Assembly: GCA_025602905.1 (NCBI GenBank)
Contig: JAHLKI010000005.1
Coordinates: 620,001-684,000, forward strand
Source: Phlyctochytrium arcticum
Lineage: Eukaryota > Chytridiomycota > Chytridiomycetes > Chytridiales > Chytridiaceae
DNA: 64,000 nt
Direction: 5' to 3'
Shown here: positions 1 through 11,350 of the stretch, piece by piece
Numbering within the stretch: the stretch's first letter is position 1
Layout: each line of letters opens with the position of its first letter
Notes under the pieces: generated by a model
Databases searched by the model: none
What the model was told of the DNA's origin: nothing
Seen by the model: only the letters and a program-made list of their open reading frames with translations
Made by a program: the position numbers and the translations under genes

Positions 1-327
1 CTAAGGCACGATTCACGGTAGATTCGCCCAAAAGTTGGCTCAGTGAAGGTTAATATGTGTATGTTGGAGTCGATAACATTTATAGGGCTGCACATACCCT
101 GTATGCGGGGTTTTTCCTGATTCCGCTAAAGCTTGTATTGTATGTGTCATTGAAAAAGATGTAAAAATGTATGTAAAAACTAGGTCAAGAGCTAGGCTAA
201 CTGCACTACAAGAACTCCAAAAGATGTGGGAAATAGAAGAAGACCGAATGACGACAAGATATGTGGGAAAGATGCAGCAACTATGGGGCAATAGACGCGC
301 AGAACGGGGGGCATGGCGCGTGTGCAG
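1..327. other. left-edge intergenic stretch
   Basis: No supported gene. Short open frames on both strands lack any recognisable domain, splice structure or ATG context. It is the region downstream of the minus-strand gene that ends near 328. Confidence 0.5.
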
Positions 328-3300
328 TTACTCCGCCAGGAGTTCTGCAAAGTTCACATCACCATCCTCGTCCTCTTCCAGCAAATCTGCCATATCAAGG
401 GGAGCGGTCAGATTGCTGAAGTACCAGCTCATCGTGTTCTTGGCGATGTGCCGAAGAAAATGATGGCAGGGCTGTTGATTTGTTGGTAGGCAAGAACATT
501 CGGCCATCTTGTCTAGCAAGGTAGTGTGCATGTCTAAGAAAACGTCCTGGGCCGGTTGTGGGGCTGCATTTTTGTCGGCCAGAGCCTTGCGCTTCCGGGA
601 AGCCGCTTTTCGGAGGGGAAAGTTGACTACTTTGAAATTGGTGATGTCGATCTCAGTGTTCAATCTCACATGTGGAGATTTCCAAACAGAGAAAGGGAGA
701 AGCTTTTCCGACATTGAAAAGAGCGTGCCGAGTACCGGCTTCATGAACTTGGTCGTCTTGTTCTCCTTGCCGGAGGCTTTTTTCCGAGTTGCTTGCTTAT
801 TGGCGGGTTTGGATGTTGCAGGACGTGCAGGCTCTGGCGGGCAAATCAACATGACTTTGTAAATAGGGGATTTTTTTCTAGTAGTAGCAGAGTGTTCCGC
901 GTCATACGATCCTGCAATCACAATGGAGTCGGGTGGTCCCATCAGGTTCATGAACATTGCCAGCAAAGCATTGCTCACATCCTCACTTCGCTTCATGTAG
1001 AAGGATTGTGTTTGCGTTGGTGTGGCGGATCCTAATTCCATCTTGCTCATGAATGCCGCTTCCGGGCGCTTCCGTTCTTCCTCCTGCTTGCGCAACTCTG
1101 CCAATTGAGATAGAAAGGCCGATGCGGATTTGTTCTGACTAGCCGAAATGTATAGTGCTTTTAAAACGAGAATGCTGTCTGGGTCATGCGGCCGGGACAC
1201 TGCCCTCAGTAAAGAGTGGAAAACCTCGAGGTCCTCTGAGCTTGCAACCGGCAGGAAGCTTTCAAGACCAGCAGCTCCTGCATCGTCTCCCTTTTGGTAG
1301 GCCCTGATGCTTCCCAGCAGAAAGAGAATGACGACCACGTAGTTCTTCTTATCGCAGCGAATGAATAAAGGTAAAAGACGCAGCAATACCGCCTTGGTCA
1401 AGGATACGTTGCGATCAGCCATTGCTGCTGCGGCATCCAAGACCAAAGGTATATCTTTATCAAAAAGACGGATTAGTGACTCAACAAATATTCTTTGCGT
1501 TGTCGTCCAAGTGGCTTTTTTCAGATAGTATGCTTTGATCACTTCATCTCTTACATGTTTCCAAGCCAGCAACATCATCGTCAAGATCATGACCCGCCGT
1601 ATGGGACGAAGCTTCACCAGGTTTAGAGCCGCATCAGGGAATGCCGCGTTCCAGAGGGGCATCACTACTGCAAAGGCCCAAGCGAGAAGAGCTAGAAGAA
1701 CGACAGTCAAAGATATGTAACAAGGTGAATACAAATATCCTCAACCATCATACCTAGTTGGGCATTTAAAGCAATATGCATCATGTCAGGCCACAGAATG
1801 ATCCGTTGTCGGGTGTCATTTGAAATGACGGTCGACTGTTTTCGACCAAGGTAGGCGAGACGTTCTTGAAGTGTCGGTTCCTTTGGACGAGGCTCTTTGG
1901 GCGCCTCGGTAGCATCTAGCGACCACAAGAGCTTCATGATATTGCGGAAGACATAGAAGTCTCCTACCAGCCACATCGCTTTATCATAATCCTTCGTGAA
2001 CTCGCAGGTATCATCAAGCAATTGCTTCATGTCTTTCGTAGATTTCATTGCGTTGGGGCAGGCTTGGAAGACATGGAATGAGTTGAGCTCGCCAGCATGT
2101 GTAGCCATGCTGAACTTGTACATGGTTTTTGTATATGCTGCTTTGCTTGCGACGCGTCTTTCCCAGACCAAGAAATACGGTTCTGCGGGCAAGTGAGCTG
2201 GAAGAGAAGTCAAATCTCGGTCGACGTTGAAGGTGACATGAAGGGAGTTGGCCGTAGATCTCAATCTGATTCCATCTGCCGCATCAGACGCCCATTCCAA
2301 GCCATTGACCACCCAGGCCTCCATCAAATCCATATTCGCGTAGAGTTCGTGAAAGTTGACGCGGTCTGCCTTGACGGGAAGCGGGTGCATGGCGAAGCGG
2401 TCAGTTTCCTCTGTTGGTCTTGATGTATGCATCTTGATCGCCAAATGTGCCTGTGTGTGTAGAGATGAGAATCGACCTGCATTTGCTGAACCAGGCGTTC
2501 CCTGAACATGGACGCGATTGAAGTCATCCATTTTTAAGACGGGCACCATATTGCCCAAGGCCAACGCTTTCTTGATGTTGTCCAAATTGTCAACGATGGT
2601 GGCATTCATCTTCTGTCGCAGCATGGTTGGCGAATAGCACAAGTTGAACGCACTCAAAAATCTTTTCGCGGAGTTGGATGCTCCCAGCATAGGTGCCATA
2701 AATGTGTCCTTGATGTAATTGATCTTGCCAGTATGATCATACAATGCAGCATCATAAATAACTGAAAAGACAAGTCCGCGCTTGAGACGTAAGGATAGTT
2801 TGGTATTCCAATCCGGGCCGTCGCCAAGAAAGACTGCCTTCTTGGTTAGCATTTTATCGCATTTGGTCTCCAGGTGTTCGATAAATTCAAGAAGATCGGC
2901 AGCGAAGGGGGATGCCTTTAGGAAAGGTCTTTGTTCAGCAACTGCACGCTGGCTTTGAATGTGCCCAAGCCTTGGACAGGTGAGGCGTCGTCAGGAATGG
3001 GCCGGTCGTGCAGAAAAGTGATAACAGGCATATCTGCACTGTCTTCAGGTAGATCGGCCACAAAGCCCATGAGTAGGGGGGGTTCTTCTTCCGCGGATGC
3101 GAGGGTCCAGGAAGGCTCGAAATGATGTCCCGGCAAAAGACGTTTGCATTTTAAGAGGCATGCGTTGCAGAAGATCACCTTGAACGGCTGCCCCGCTTTC
3201 GCCTTGTTCCATAGCGCGTCAATTCCATTGTCGAGAATTACAAACAAACTTTCACGGCTTCTCTCGTGGAATCTCGGGCTGCTCTTGGTGCCGCACATAA

Positions 3301-3433
3301 CACAGCCGGGGTCATAGCGCTTCCCACCGGACGATATGGACTTGATATTGGACTTTGTTGATGTGAATCGGCCGCCACGACGACTCTGCAAGGTTGGGTT
3401 TGGTGCGGTCTTAATCCAGTTGTGACTTGACAT
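328..3433 (-). CDS. unrecognised multi-exon gene, possibly DUF6589/KDZ-transposon related
   Basis: Three long minus-strand frames (3433-2918, about 2930-1754, 1691-328) form one gene of about 1,000 residues. The junction between the second and third is a clear 62-nt intron at 1692-1753 (GTATGA...TTCTAG, phase 1). The first and second are in different frames; either a poorly defined intron near 2920-2975 or a frameshift lies between them. The N-terminal part has paired cysteines, CVMCGT and later CNACLLKC, that look zinc-binding. The middle has a WLVGDFYVFRN stretch followed by a PDMMHIALN segment. The C-terminal part has long helices and an acidic tail. The overall plan, Cys-rich head, GD-x-x motif, WP/H motif and C-terminal His/Cys cluster (CSCLPTNQQPCHHFLRH), reminds me of fungal DUF6589 proteins tied to Kyakuja/Dileera/Zisupton transposons, but I cannot confirm it. 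The longest in-frame starts at 1734 and 1707 in the raw frames are not ATG and are not real starts. Confidence 0.5.
1692..1753 (-). other. intron, 62 nt
   Basis: On the minus strand it reads GTATGATGG to TTCTTCTAG, with a TTTGACT-like branch site about 15 nt before the acceptor. Removing it fuses two long open frames in phase 1, which supports both the gene model and spliceosomal expression. Confidence 0.75.
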
Positions 3434-4559
3434 TGAGAGGATGATACAGAGGTGGATTCACGGTGAAATTCTTTGTAAGCCGGGCAGTGGACAGAGAAGA
3501 TGGGTGGAAAGGTTTGGGAAGTTGGTTGGGCTCGGGGGTCGGGAAGGGGAGAAGATTAGCTTGTAGGGAAGATCTGGGTAAAATTCACCTGGACGAGCTG
3601 CACAAACCGGCTGTTCAAGCAGAGCTACGGACAAAAAAATTTAGTGGGATCTAATCAGATGTACTGTATCCTGGGCGCGAGATTCCGCCGCTGGTTCGGT
3701 TCGGACAGAAGGAATAATGGGGGGGAGGTATATAGGAGCGGAGTTTGGCGACGTCGCCTTCGGACGCGACGCGAAACTCCGACCAGACTCCGACAAAGGC
3801 GTAATATAACTACTTTGGGACAGGTTCATTTGTGCTGTTTTTAGGACTAGCCGCCTGAGGTCCGCGGACGGCGGTAATCTAACCCCAAGGGGAAAAATTC
3901 AAACTCACACAGCCACTCAACTCCGACGTGGCGCTCAGATAGAAGCAATGTTTGCAGAGCAGGGTGGTGAAAATCTCGAGGAGCGCTATAAAGTTCTTTT
4001 TACCTGATTGCCAATGAATGTGAACGAATCTCGTGGTTTGTTGGAGCAGGTTTGGGGCCAAGTTGTCTGCCGTTCGTGAAAATCTTGGCTATAGTATTCT
4101 TGGTTCCAAGTATTGACCTCGGGGGAGCGGTCAAACGCATATGATCATCGCTGTAGCTGGACATTCCTGCATTTCTATGTTCAAGTCTTTCCTGATAAGT
4201 ACAGTGCATTAACCAAGATGCTACCTGAGAGGGGGTGACTACCATGTAGCCGTTGGTAGCTTGTATGTGTCATGTGGTATATGTGTATTAATGTAAAAGC
4301 GAATGTATACAGTGCCCTCCTCTCCATCGTCCTCGTCCCCATCAGCGCCATCCTCTTCAGCATCCTCCTCCTCACGACCCTCCTCCTCCTCATTCTCTAC
4401 CACCTTCATTTTTGCCGCCTGGCCTCCAACCTTGTTCCCGACACCGGACTCCCACTCCGCGTGGGGCGATAGATGTCAGGCTTAGTCCCGAAACAAATTG
4501 TCCATTTTTGTCAAAAGTCGGGACACTTCAGCTCTACCTTTTTCAGCAAGGCGTCTTGA
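3434..4559. other. intergenic region without a recognised gene
   Basis: Upstream of the minus-strand gene starting at 3433. Frames are short and compositionally odd; a CTC-rich patch at about 4315-4440 gives serine-rich frames on the plus strand. I see no domain, intron pair or RNA gene here. Confidence 0.45.
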
Positions 4560-5500
4560 TCCCTTTTTTGGTGGTCGGCCTCGGTCAATCCCTCCTCCAG
4601 TAGTGTCCAAGATGGTTTTGCTTGGCTTTCACGTACGCGCTACGATACGTGGTAAGGCGTGCTCTCATGGGCAAAGCAAGGCGGTTGTTGGACTTTTTGT
4701 TGACGACGCCGGGCTAGCTTTCCTCAGCCCCGCGACTTTTGCTTTTGCTGCACCATCGACCTTAAAGGACTCGGATAAAGTGGGTGTCGTATGTCGATGT
4801 GCTTTGGTGCGGTCGTGGCCTATCGGGTTTCTTGCCAGCTTGGTTCATTGTCCATCCAGATATTGATCGACGCTTTGCCTTCCTCCTGCAGCAATTTAGG
4901 GACAGAGCTCGGAATAACAATGAGATGAGTAATGTGGCCCTCATCCGATTTGCTTGACATGAAATATCGCGCCACATCCGCCATCATGTCGCGCATCAAT
5001 GCGTCCATCTCCGACAAACCCGGCCTTTTGCCGTTCTCGGTAGCGCTGCCTTCGATTTTGGATGTCTTTGGCCAATAAGCTTACAGGATTTCGCCAAATC
5101 GTTCTGCAGTGCTTGTGCGGGCTCTGACAAGACTTTCGACAAACGCTTCCTGTTCAGCAGTGCCTTTACGGGCCATCGGATAAATGCGTATGTCATCGGT
5201 CGCCGCGTGGTTATGCTCTCCGGTGATTTGAATGGTGTACCGCCCCTCGGTTTTTGAGGAATAACGTTACGCTTCACCATCCCTGGCTACCGACCTCACT
5301 TCATCACTCGAGGACAAATCGCCAGTCAAAGTATATACAACCCACAACCCAGAAGAGTTTCTAAAAAAAACTAATGTCAATTCAGGCAGTCTTTTGCTTG
5401 GAGAAATGACAGTTCTTACCTCCAAAAATGGAAGAGATGGCACGATATTGAAAATTGCCGCGCAGAAATACGGCCACTTTTTGCCCTTTGATGTCATCAA
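4560..5500 (-). mobile_element. decayed MULE/FAR1-like transposase
   Basis: Reading the minus strand from about 5500 down, one frame gives a DDIKGQKVAVFLRG segment, a good 59-nt intron (GTAAGAACT to TTTTTTTTAG, near 5361-5420), then a frame with a TGEHNH motif. GEHNH/HNHE is the typical end of the zinc-binding FLYWCH/FAR1 DNA-binding domain that precedes MULE transposases. Further on, a KDIQNRRQRYRERQ segment and a GHITHLIVIPSSVPKLL segment match the usual spacing before the first catalytic aspartate of MULE proteins, and a GRPPK AT-hook-like motif lies near 4580. The frames are interrupted by an in-frame TAA near 5276 and by shifts near 5050, and no intact DDE core is visible, so I call it a relic. 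The assignment rests on motif recognition only. Confidence 0.45.
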
Positions 5501-5939
5501 ACGTAGTGATACACCGGAAACACCTCAAACAACTCTTGCGCCCACGCCAACAAGTCTGCAAATGTGCACCAGATCCGCGGTGACGCCGCCCTTCCAAAGG
5601 CGAGGCGCCTATCGGCGTGGTATTCCCCATTCACTTCAACCGATCTGCATGAGCTGCCATAACGGGTATTCCTTCTTTCGCATGTCGTCTCGACTACTAG
5701 CCTCCACACCCTTGCTCCACGCCAGCCGGTCCCTTCACCTTCTCTTCGAGTAGTTTTCTTGAACAAGATGACGGTGCACACGTGCGACGTTTCTCTCTTT
5801 GGATGGTTGGTAGAGGTTTGGTAGGGGTCGCTAAGACTGTTCGTTTGGTTTCAGTTCTCAGGGCATTTACCACTCATCCGGGCGCCGCAATTGACTCCCT
5901 CATTTCAAATAGGCGTAGCATCACTTTGCCGCGAGTTTG

Positions 5940-7300
5940 TCCTCAAATTCCACCACTGGGAGCAGTCAGGAGACAGTCATCAACATGTGTTAGGATTGCC
6001 GCTGCCAATTCCCCCTCCGCGTCGTACTTCAACCATACACAATCGTCCCACTTGGCTCCTCACGAAACCTAACGAGGTAATGTAATCCGACAAGTTCAAG
6101 TACCATAGTCTTCCACTTTGTTTGAGTCCATATGGGGCCTTCAAGAGCGGAAACCACTCATCCTCGGTGCATAATTCTTCATATCCCTGGGGTTGGGCGG
6201 ACAAAGATTCGCTCTCCTCGGATTTCCGCGTTCAGAAAGGCAGTTTTGAAATCAATTTGTCTGACCGCCCCCATTGCTTATGGGCTGCAAGTGCAAGGAG
6301 TATGTTCATGGATGACGATCTGGCGACAGGTGAGAATGTCTCCTTGTAGTCTCGGCCATATACTTGTTCAAATCCCTTCACGACCAGTCTTGCTTTGAAA
6401 CGGATGATATCGGTAAAAACGCAAGAGCGTCCTTGGAACACGGAAACTTTGATTTCGAAATTGCTTGGAAAAAAGTAGTTATTTGACGAACGATGCATTC
6501 GGAATAGCACCATCCACCGCAGCCAAAGCATAGGATCTCTTCAATGTTTTCCCGCTCTTTTCAAGTGTCGCAAGACCAAATCCAGCCAACTTTATAATCA
6601 ACCTGTTGACATCCGCAGGGCTTCTCACCAACGGGGACTTTTTCCTCTCCAACCAACACTTGGCGCAAAACCCTGTCCGCTCGTATTCTGCTGGCGGAGA
6701 TGTAAAGAGGCTTGTAGGCCCGGAACCAGTACGTCGGTCACCAGAGTGAACTGCCGGCTGACTTTTGCTATTTTTCACAACTGTCCGAAGTGAGTGCTTG
6801 GCTTTGAGCTCCGAGAGTGTTTCAAAGACAGTGTAAGGCCTTGAGTCAACAATGGTGTCAGTGGCGACTGCTTCTACTCTTCCTTTGGAATATATGTTCA
6901 CCACGCTGCCCGTCACCATTCTCGACAACATATATAAAGCAGAGAATTCCCGCATAAGCATCCGGACAAGCGTACTGCACCTGCGGTCTTGTTAATTCCG
7001 GTCGCTCCCAATCAGATAGCCGCAATTTGGGATCCTTGTTTGGCGTCCTTTCGCACCTTCCTTCTCTGGCAAGAAGTGCATATCTTGAATTGCCAGTATT
7101 GGTCTTTTCAAATAACGAACCTGGCACCAACCAAAACAGGTATCCAAGTATCTGCCATGTGGACGTTGATTGCCTGTATTGCAAAGTCATCAAGCACCGC
7201 TTCCGCCGGCCTGTTCAAGTCGAGTGTCGCTCTAGTCGAATTGAACCGGACTTGCAAAATGAAGATGTCGTACCTGGATAATGAGAAATGCGAGGATTGG
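5940..7300 (-). mobile_element. Ty1/copia retrotransposon remnant (integrase to reverse transcriptase)
   Basis: The minus strand encodes an unmistakable copia-type reverse transcriptase in pieces. From 6531 downward it has FKARLVVKGFEQVYGRDY, then QIDFKTAFLNAEI near 6210-6250 (first catalytic Asp), then QGYEELC and LLKAPYGLKQSGRLWY near 6100-6190. ILTHVDDCLL follows near 5970-5990, in the place of the usual YVDD box. Stops and frameshifts separate these motifs (near 6190-6230 and near 6040). Upstream (7300-6560) the frames look like a worn integrase region, with a CxxC and KVRKDAKQG-like segment, but no complete DDE core is readable. I could not identify LTRs, primer-binding site or target duplication. 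RNase H downstream of 5940 is not recognisable. Confidence 0.8.
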
Positions 7301-7303
7301 TAG

Positions 7304-7819
7304 GCCTAGTTCAGGTCCAATGTTTCTCTGCGTCAAGTTCTTGAGAAGTGCATTAGTCGATGAAATAACATGCAAAGTTTTTGAAATACCTGGTGGTCCC
7401 CGGTTCGTCATGATAAATAGCCAATCCGCTCATGCTTTCGACAACAGCGTCCGTGATGGCGTCTTCAAAGCTCAGATCGCTGAGTTTTCCACATTTTCGA
7501 CTCCGCTCGAGTGCAAAACGGTGTTGGGCTTTCGAAGGTATGTGGTGGAATAGTTGTTGATAATGACTTCACAGAACCCCATAAAGTCAAGAAAGGGCTG
7601 TCGACGCAGCCATCTGAAGGTACTCGTCGAAGGAATCTTTGCAGCTACGCCGTACGCAAGGCTGCCGTGATTTTCAGCTCCGGCGAGAACCCTCTTTTGC
7701 CAAGTGCATCCGATCTCTAGAGATGATCATCATTAAAACAACTCTGTGTCCCCAATCACTAAACAAGCCTTGAGACATACCTGCTCGAAAGCTTTGCTGA
7801 GAAGAGGCAATTCTGGCGC
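7304..7819. other. upstream part of the retroelement or intergenic DNA
   Basis: No frame with a recognisable domain. By position it could hold gag or protease of the minus-strand copia remnant, but I see no CCHC knuckle or DSG/DTG protease motif. Confidence 0.35.
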
Positions 7820-8176
7820 CTATTTTCTTAAACAGGGTGGCCGAGATCCGAAATCTATCAAACGCAGGTATTCTAAGATCCAGGAGCTTTTGATGGCCGG
7901 CCTCCCGATCACGAAACAATGTATCTTTTTCGAGCGTGTGGGCCTCTTTACTTCTACTTCTTGTTTTTGTGCTTCTCGAGCTCTGCCAAACGGGCCAAAC
8001 GGACAATTGCCAAAGAGGAGATAGTGGAGGAGTTCATTCTTCATCTCATCCTCCGCCTCTTCCACAAAGGTGGCCGGATCAGTGTTGTCGGGGTCGTGGT
8101 CTAGTAGGAAGCAAAGATCTAAGTTCACTTTGATGGATTGTTGAAGATCGCGAAGATCGGAGATCGCTCTTCGCAT
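7820..8176 (-). CDS. hypothetical ORF, 118 aa
   Basis: Begins with a real ATG (8176-8174) and continues as a charged sequence with an acidic FVEEAEDEMKNELL stretch and a basic EVEVKRPTRSKK stretch. No known domain. It lies just upstream of the copia remnant on the same strand, so it could be a leftover of gag or an unrelated exon. Codon content is not distinctive and no splice partner was found. Low support. Confidence 0.25.
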   Translation of the reverse strand: MRRAISDLRDLQQSIKVNLDLCFLLDHDPDNTDPATFVEEAEDEMKNELLHYLLFGNCPFGPFGRAREAQKQEVEVKRPTRSKKIHCFVIGRPAIKSSWILEYLRLIDFGSRPPCLRK

Positions 8177-8179
8177 CTG

Positions 8180-8510
8180 AATTCTGAAACTTCGTCACTG
8201 ACAGGTTCACTGACACTGAGAATCACCAGCTTTCAGGACATTAGGCCGAATCTAGATATATTCAGATGGTGAAGGTGGAGGGCAGGGTGGAGGGGCCTTG
8301 AACTTTGAGATGTTAGCATAGGTTGGTGAGAACATGAAAAATTATTTGGGTCGCAAAGCTGACACAAGGACATTATTGATGCCAAAAAAAATATTTGAAT
8401 GATGGCCTCAACCGTCATCTATATAATGCAACCTATATGCTTCTAAAAAAGGAAAATGCTGGCTTATGGTAGGTTACATGTATGCCAAAAAAAAATGGTA
8501 GTCTCATGCT
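8180..8510. other. intergenic, downstream of the secreted-protein gene
   Basis: AT-rich 3' region with several A tracts, for example near 8388 and 8487, which could serve in 3'-end formation of the minus-strand gene ending at 8511. Nothing else seen. Confidence 0.45.
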
Positions 8511-9392
8511 TTAGAAAAGCGACATCAATGGTGCAATGGCCATCCCAACCAGATACGTCCAAGTTGTTGAGCCACCACCTACTGCCCCATTCTTGGCCGG
8601 CGCTCCCGTTCCAGTAGGACTCGTTGTTCCAGTTGGGGTACCTGCAGCAGGTTGTGTGACTGTACCCGTGGGAAGCGGAGTAGTGGACCCGTTGATGGCT
8701 GGAAGGGGTTGGTCTACATTGCCGGCGGCCAGGATGCAGATGGATTTGGAGGGCTGGCCTTGGAATATGGTTGTGCAGTCCGCAAGGAAAGATTGGGCTT
8801 TAGCTGATGGACATTCCTTGCATTCGTCATCACTAAAAGAAGACGTTTAGAAAACGGGAGCAAAAAGGACTAAATGTGTCACTACTACTTACTTGCAGTA
8901 CTCTACGACACCGGCCTGGCTGTTACAAGACGCCTTGAAGTACATCCCCGGTTCCATTACATGGCATTTGCCATCCGCCGCCCACATCGTCTGCGTCACC
9001 GACACATCCCCCTTTCCAACCGAACAGGCCTGGGCACCCGTGAGCGTCGTCAAGTACTGATTGACCACCATGTAGTTCCCCCCAGGAGCTTTAGCGCCCT
9101 GTCCAGCCGGCGGGAAATACGCCGCATCGTCCAGTTTGGTATTATCGGCAACGGTTTCGCACCCCGTGCCTTCACTCGACAAAACCCGGGCGGGAGTTTT
9201 ACTCTTGATTTCGCAAAAGGCGTTGATGGGGGACGGACTGCCTGCGCAGGGGAATTGGGGCGAGAAGACGTGAATCTGGTGGTTGACTGTGGTTGAGCAG
9301 GTGTTGTCGTCGTAGTAAACGCGGCGATTCCAAGATCCTTGGGCTATGACGGCGGCGGCGAAGGTGAGCAGGATGGCGGAGGATTTAAGCAT
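8511..9392 (-). CDS. secreted Cys-rich protein with GPI-anchor signal, 273 aa
   Basis: Two exons (9392-8893 and 8832-8511) joined by a 60-nt intron, GTAAGT to TTTTAG, in phase 2. The protein starts with a typical signal peptide (MLKSSAILLTFAAAVIAQG), followed by a region of about 190 residues with about ten cysteines, likely disulfide-bonded. After the intron come an ECKECPSAKAQSFLADC segment and a Thr/Pro/Gly-rich stalk. It ends with small residues before a short hydrophobic tail (TYLVGMAIAPLMSLF), the pattern of a GPI-attachment signal. It should reach the cell surface or wall. I do not recognise the extracellular domain; it resembles general fungal GPI-anchored Cys-rich wall proteins. Without splicing the first exon would stop at 8889-8891, which is inside the intron. 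Confidence 0.85.
8833..8892 (-). other. intron, 60 nt
   Basis: Minus-strand GTAAGTAGTAG to TCTTCTTTTAG, with a TCTAAAC branch-like site. Its removal joins the Cys-rich domain to the Thr-rich stalk in frame. Confidence 0.85.
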
Positions 9393-9741
9393 GATTCTTT
9401 TGGGTGAAAGTCTGAGTATGGGGAAAGTAGTAGTATGTGGTCTGTTGTAAGTGAAGTGTGATGTCGGAGGAGGGTTGGCAGGACCTCAACGACCCTTTTG
9501 TAGGAAACAAGATTCTTTTCCCTCGACGATCGTTGTTTGCCAGCGGCCATGTTGACCGCTGAGCCCGTGCCACGGGTAAATCCGTAGAATCCGTAAACTG
9601 ACCGCTTTACCCCACAATCCGGCCCAATATTCCAAAAATCACTGAAAAATCACAACCACTCACTCAAACCATCAACAAAATCCCAGAAACATCCATATCA
9701 ACCAAAAACATTAAGAACTTGTAAGGAAAAAAAACACACAT
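9393..9741. other. intergenic region between two minus-strand genes
   Basis: Holds the 5' flank of the secreted-protein gene and the 3' flank of the C2H2/RING gene. A-rich runs near 9728 may belong to the 3' end of the latter. No gene seen. Confidence 0.45.
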
Positions 9742-11350
9742 CTAGAAATACAAACGAATGATCCCCCTTCTACTCGCATACCGTCCACACGTCGGACACC
9801 GTTCCGAATATTTGAGGGCCGATCGGAGACAATTGTCACAAAATAAATGACCACACGAGGTGGTCGAGAGCGTGGCCGATGGCGTAAAGAGGGGGCGAAT
9901 ACAAATGGGACAGGTGCGGTCCAGGAGAGGGTGATTGGGTTGGGTACTACTGACTGTGGTCAGAGATTTTCGGGAAAAGGCGTTTCGGGAGCGGAATGCT
10001 CCAAATGTGCGTTTTGACGCCGAAGGTGTTATGAGGGGTGGTCGGGGAGAGGTGGTTTCTCGTCCTGTTGGGGCAGGCCAGGAATGCGATGATACAGGGG
10101 GTGGTGGTCGTGGTGGTGAATGCGTTGATGATGATGATGTTGAAGAAGGCAGCGATAAAGGGGATGGGGAAGAGGAAAGAGCAGATGCAGCAGAAGATGT
10201 ATGTTTAGTATGGCTACTTTTTTCGAATTCAATAACGAAAAAGACAGGCAAAAAGAAGGAAACGAAGAAAAAGAAAAAGCAAATATCAGACGAAATGCTC
10301 ACGTTTCACTACCACTATTGCGGCGGGCAGTTTTCATCTCATTGGTACAATTTACGTACTGTTGCGAATGTCCATTTTGGGTGGTTGGAAGGGGTGGTTT
10401 GCCTGATTCAGAGTTGGGGGATGAAGGTGGTGGTGATGAACAGGTTGAGAGCGAATCAGTGTCCGTGCGGGTGTTGGGTCCTAAAGGACTGCTGGATCCT
10501 TTTCGAAACGAGTGGAACCAGCGACTGTAGACTGTAGAATTGGAAGACACGGTTGATTGATGCCCCAGATCGCTTTGTGATCTGAAATATGCGCGAAATG
10601 AGGAATGGAACAGGGGTTACATCTTTCAGAGATGCACTCACCTTTGCAGAGCGGGAGGCTCGCAGTCCATAATGCGGGATAAGGCGGGGGATGGAAGGGT
10701 GGGAGCGCTTATGATTGATGATCTCGCATTTTCGGTCCGCATATCCTGAACATCTAGATTCAAAGTCGGGAGGGTAGACATGCCATTATTCGGGGTAATG
10801 CTTTGGCCAGCCACGATTCCTTTGCCAGCAGCGAGGATATCAGCATGAACCCGGCGAATGTGGGATGGAAGAAAGACTCCAAAAACGCAGGATGACTCGC
10901 AGTAGCGGCATTTCTTCGCCTGTTGGTGCGAGACGTGCGCTTGCAACTTTTCTGCGGTCGGAAAGATGTTTTCACAGATGGCACACTTGTGTAGATGGAG
11001 AGATCGAATATGGGTTTCTAGCTCGAGTGCTGAATCAAACCAGATATCGCAGCGGAGACATCGGCGTTTGGTACTCTTCTGTAACAAACTCGTATCAGTC
11101 CCCAAAGTTCATCTAATCATGCATTCGATGCACTTACTATGGCAGGTATTGATGGTTCTGTCGTTATTGGGGCCGGTATTATTATGGCTGCTACCGGGGT
11201 CGCACCGATGGAAAAGACGGGCCGCGCACCCATGGTACCAGCCAAAGGAAGAGCAGCAGCAGACGGTGATGATGAAGATAACCTTGATAATGAGGGTGAT
11301 GACAAAGCTCTGGAGGTGGTAAACGAGGCCTTGGCTGCCAGGACCGGCAT
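9742..11350 (-). CDS. C2H2 zinc-finger and RING-finger protein, about 467 aa
   Basis: Four exons: 11350-11138, 11078-10642, 10581-10303 and 10216-9742. Introns are 59, 60 and 86 nt with GTAAGTGC, GTGAGTGC and GTGAGC donors; a second acceptor 3 nt downstream would also fit the last one. After a Ser/Ala/Pro-rich lead the protein has Cys/His fingers: CLRCDIWFDSALELETHIRS followed by LH, then CAICENIFPTAEKLQAHVSH, then a CRYCESSC...HIRRVH unit. A long Ser/Thr/Pro linker follows. At the C-terminus is a C3HC4 RING, CPICIRPL...CGHLFCDNCLRSALKYSERCPTCG. The RING suggests an E3 ubiquitin ligase, with the zinc fingers binding nucleic acid or substrate. The ATG at 11350-11348 is the first in frame after the upstream region; an earlier non-coding or coding exon is possible. 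Confidence 0.75.

Noticed and set aside
4303..4485. Poly-serine ORF
   Set aside because: CTC/TCC low-complexity DNA gives serine, leucine or proline runs in several frames; no domain or splice context.
5980..6204. Separate small gene in the reverse-transcriptase region
   Set aside because: It is one fragment of the frameshifted copia polymerase, not an independent gene.
10029..10232. His/Leu-rich minus-strand ORF
   Set aside because: Out-of-frame reading of the Ser/Thr-rich linker of the C2H2/RING gene.
9935..10537. 200-aa plus-strand ORF opposite the C2H2/RING gene
   Set aside because: Low-complexity antisense reading; the minus strand has the RING cysteines and clean introns.
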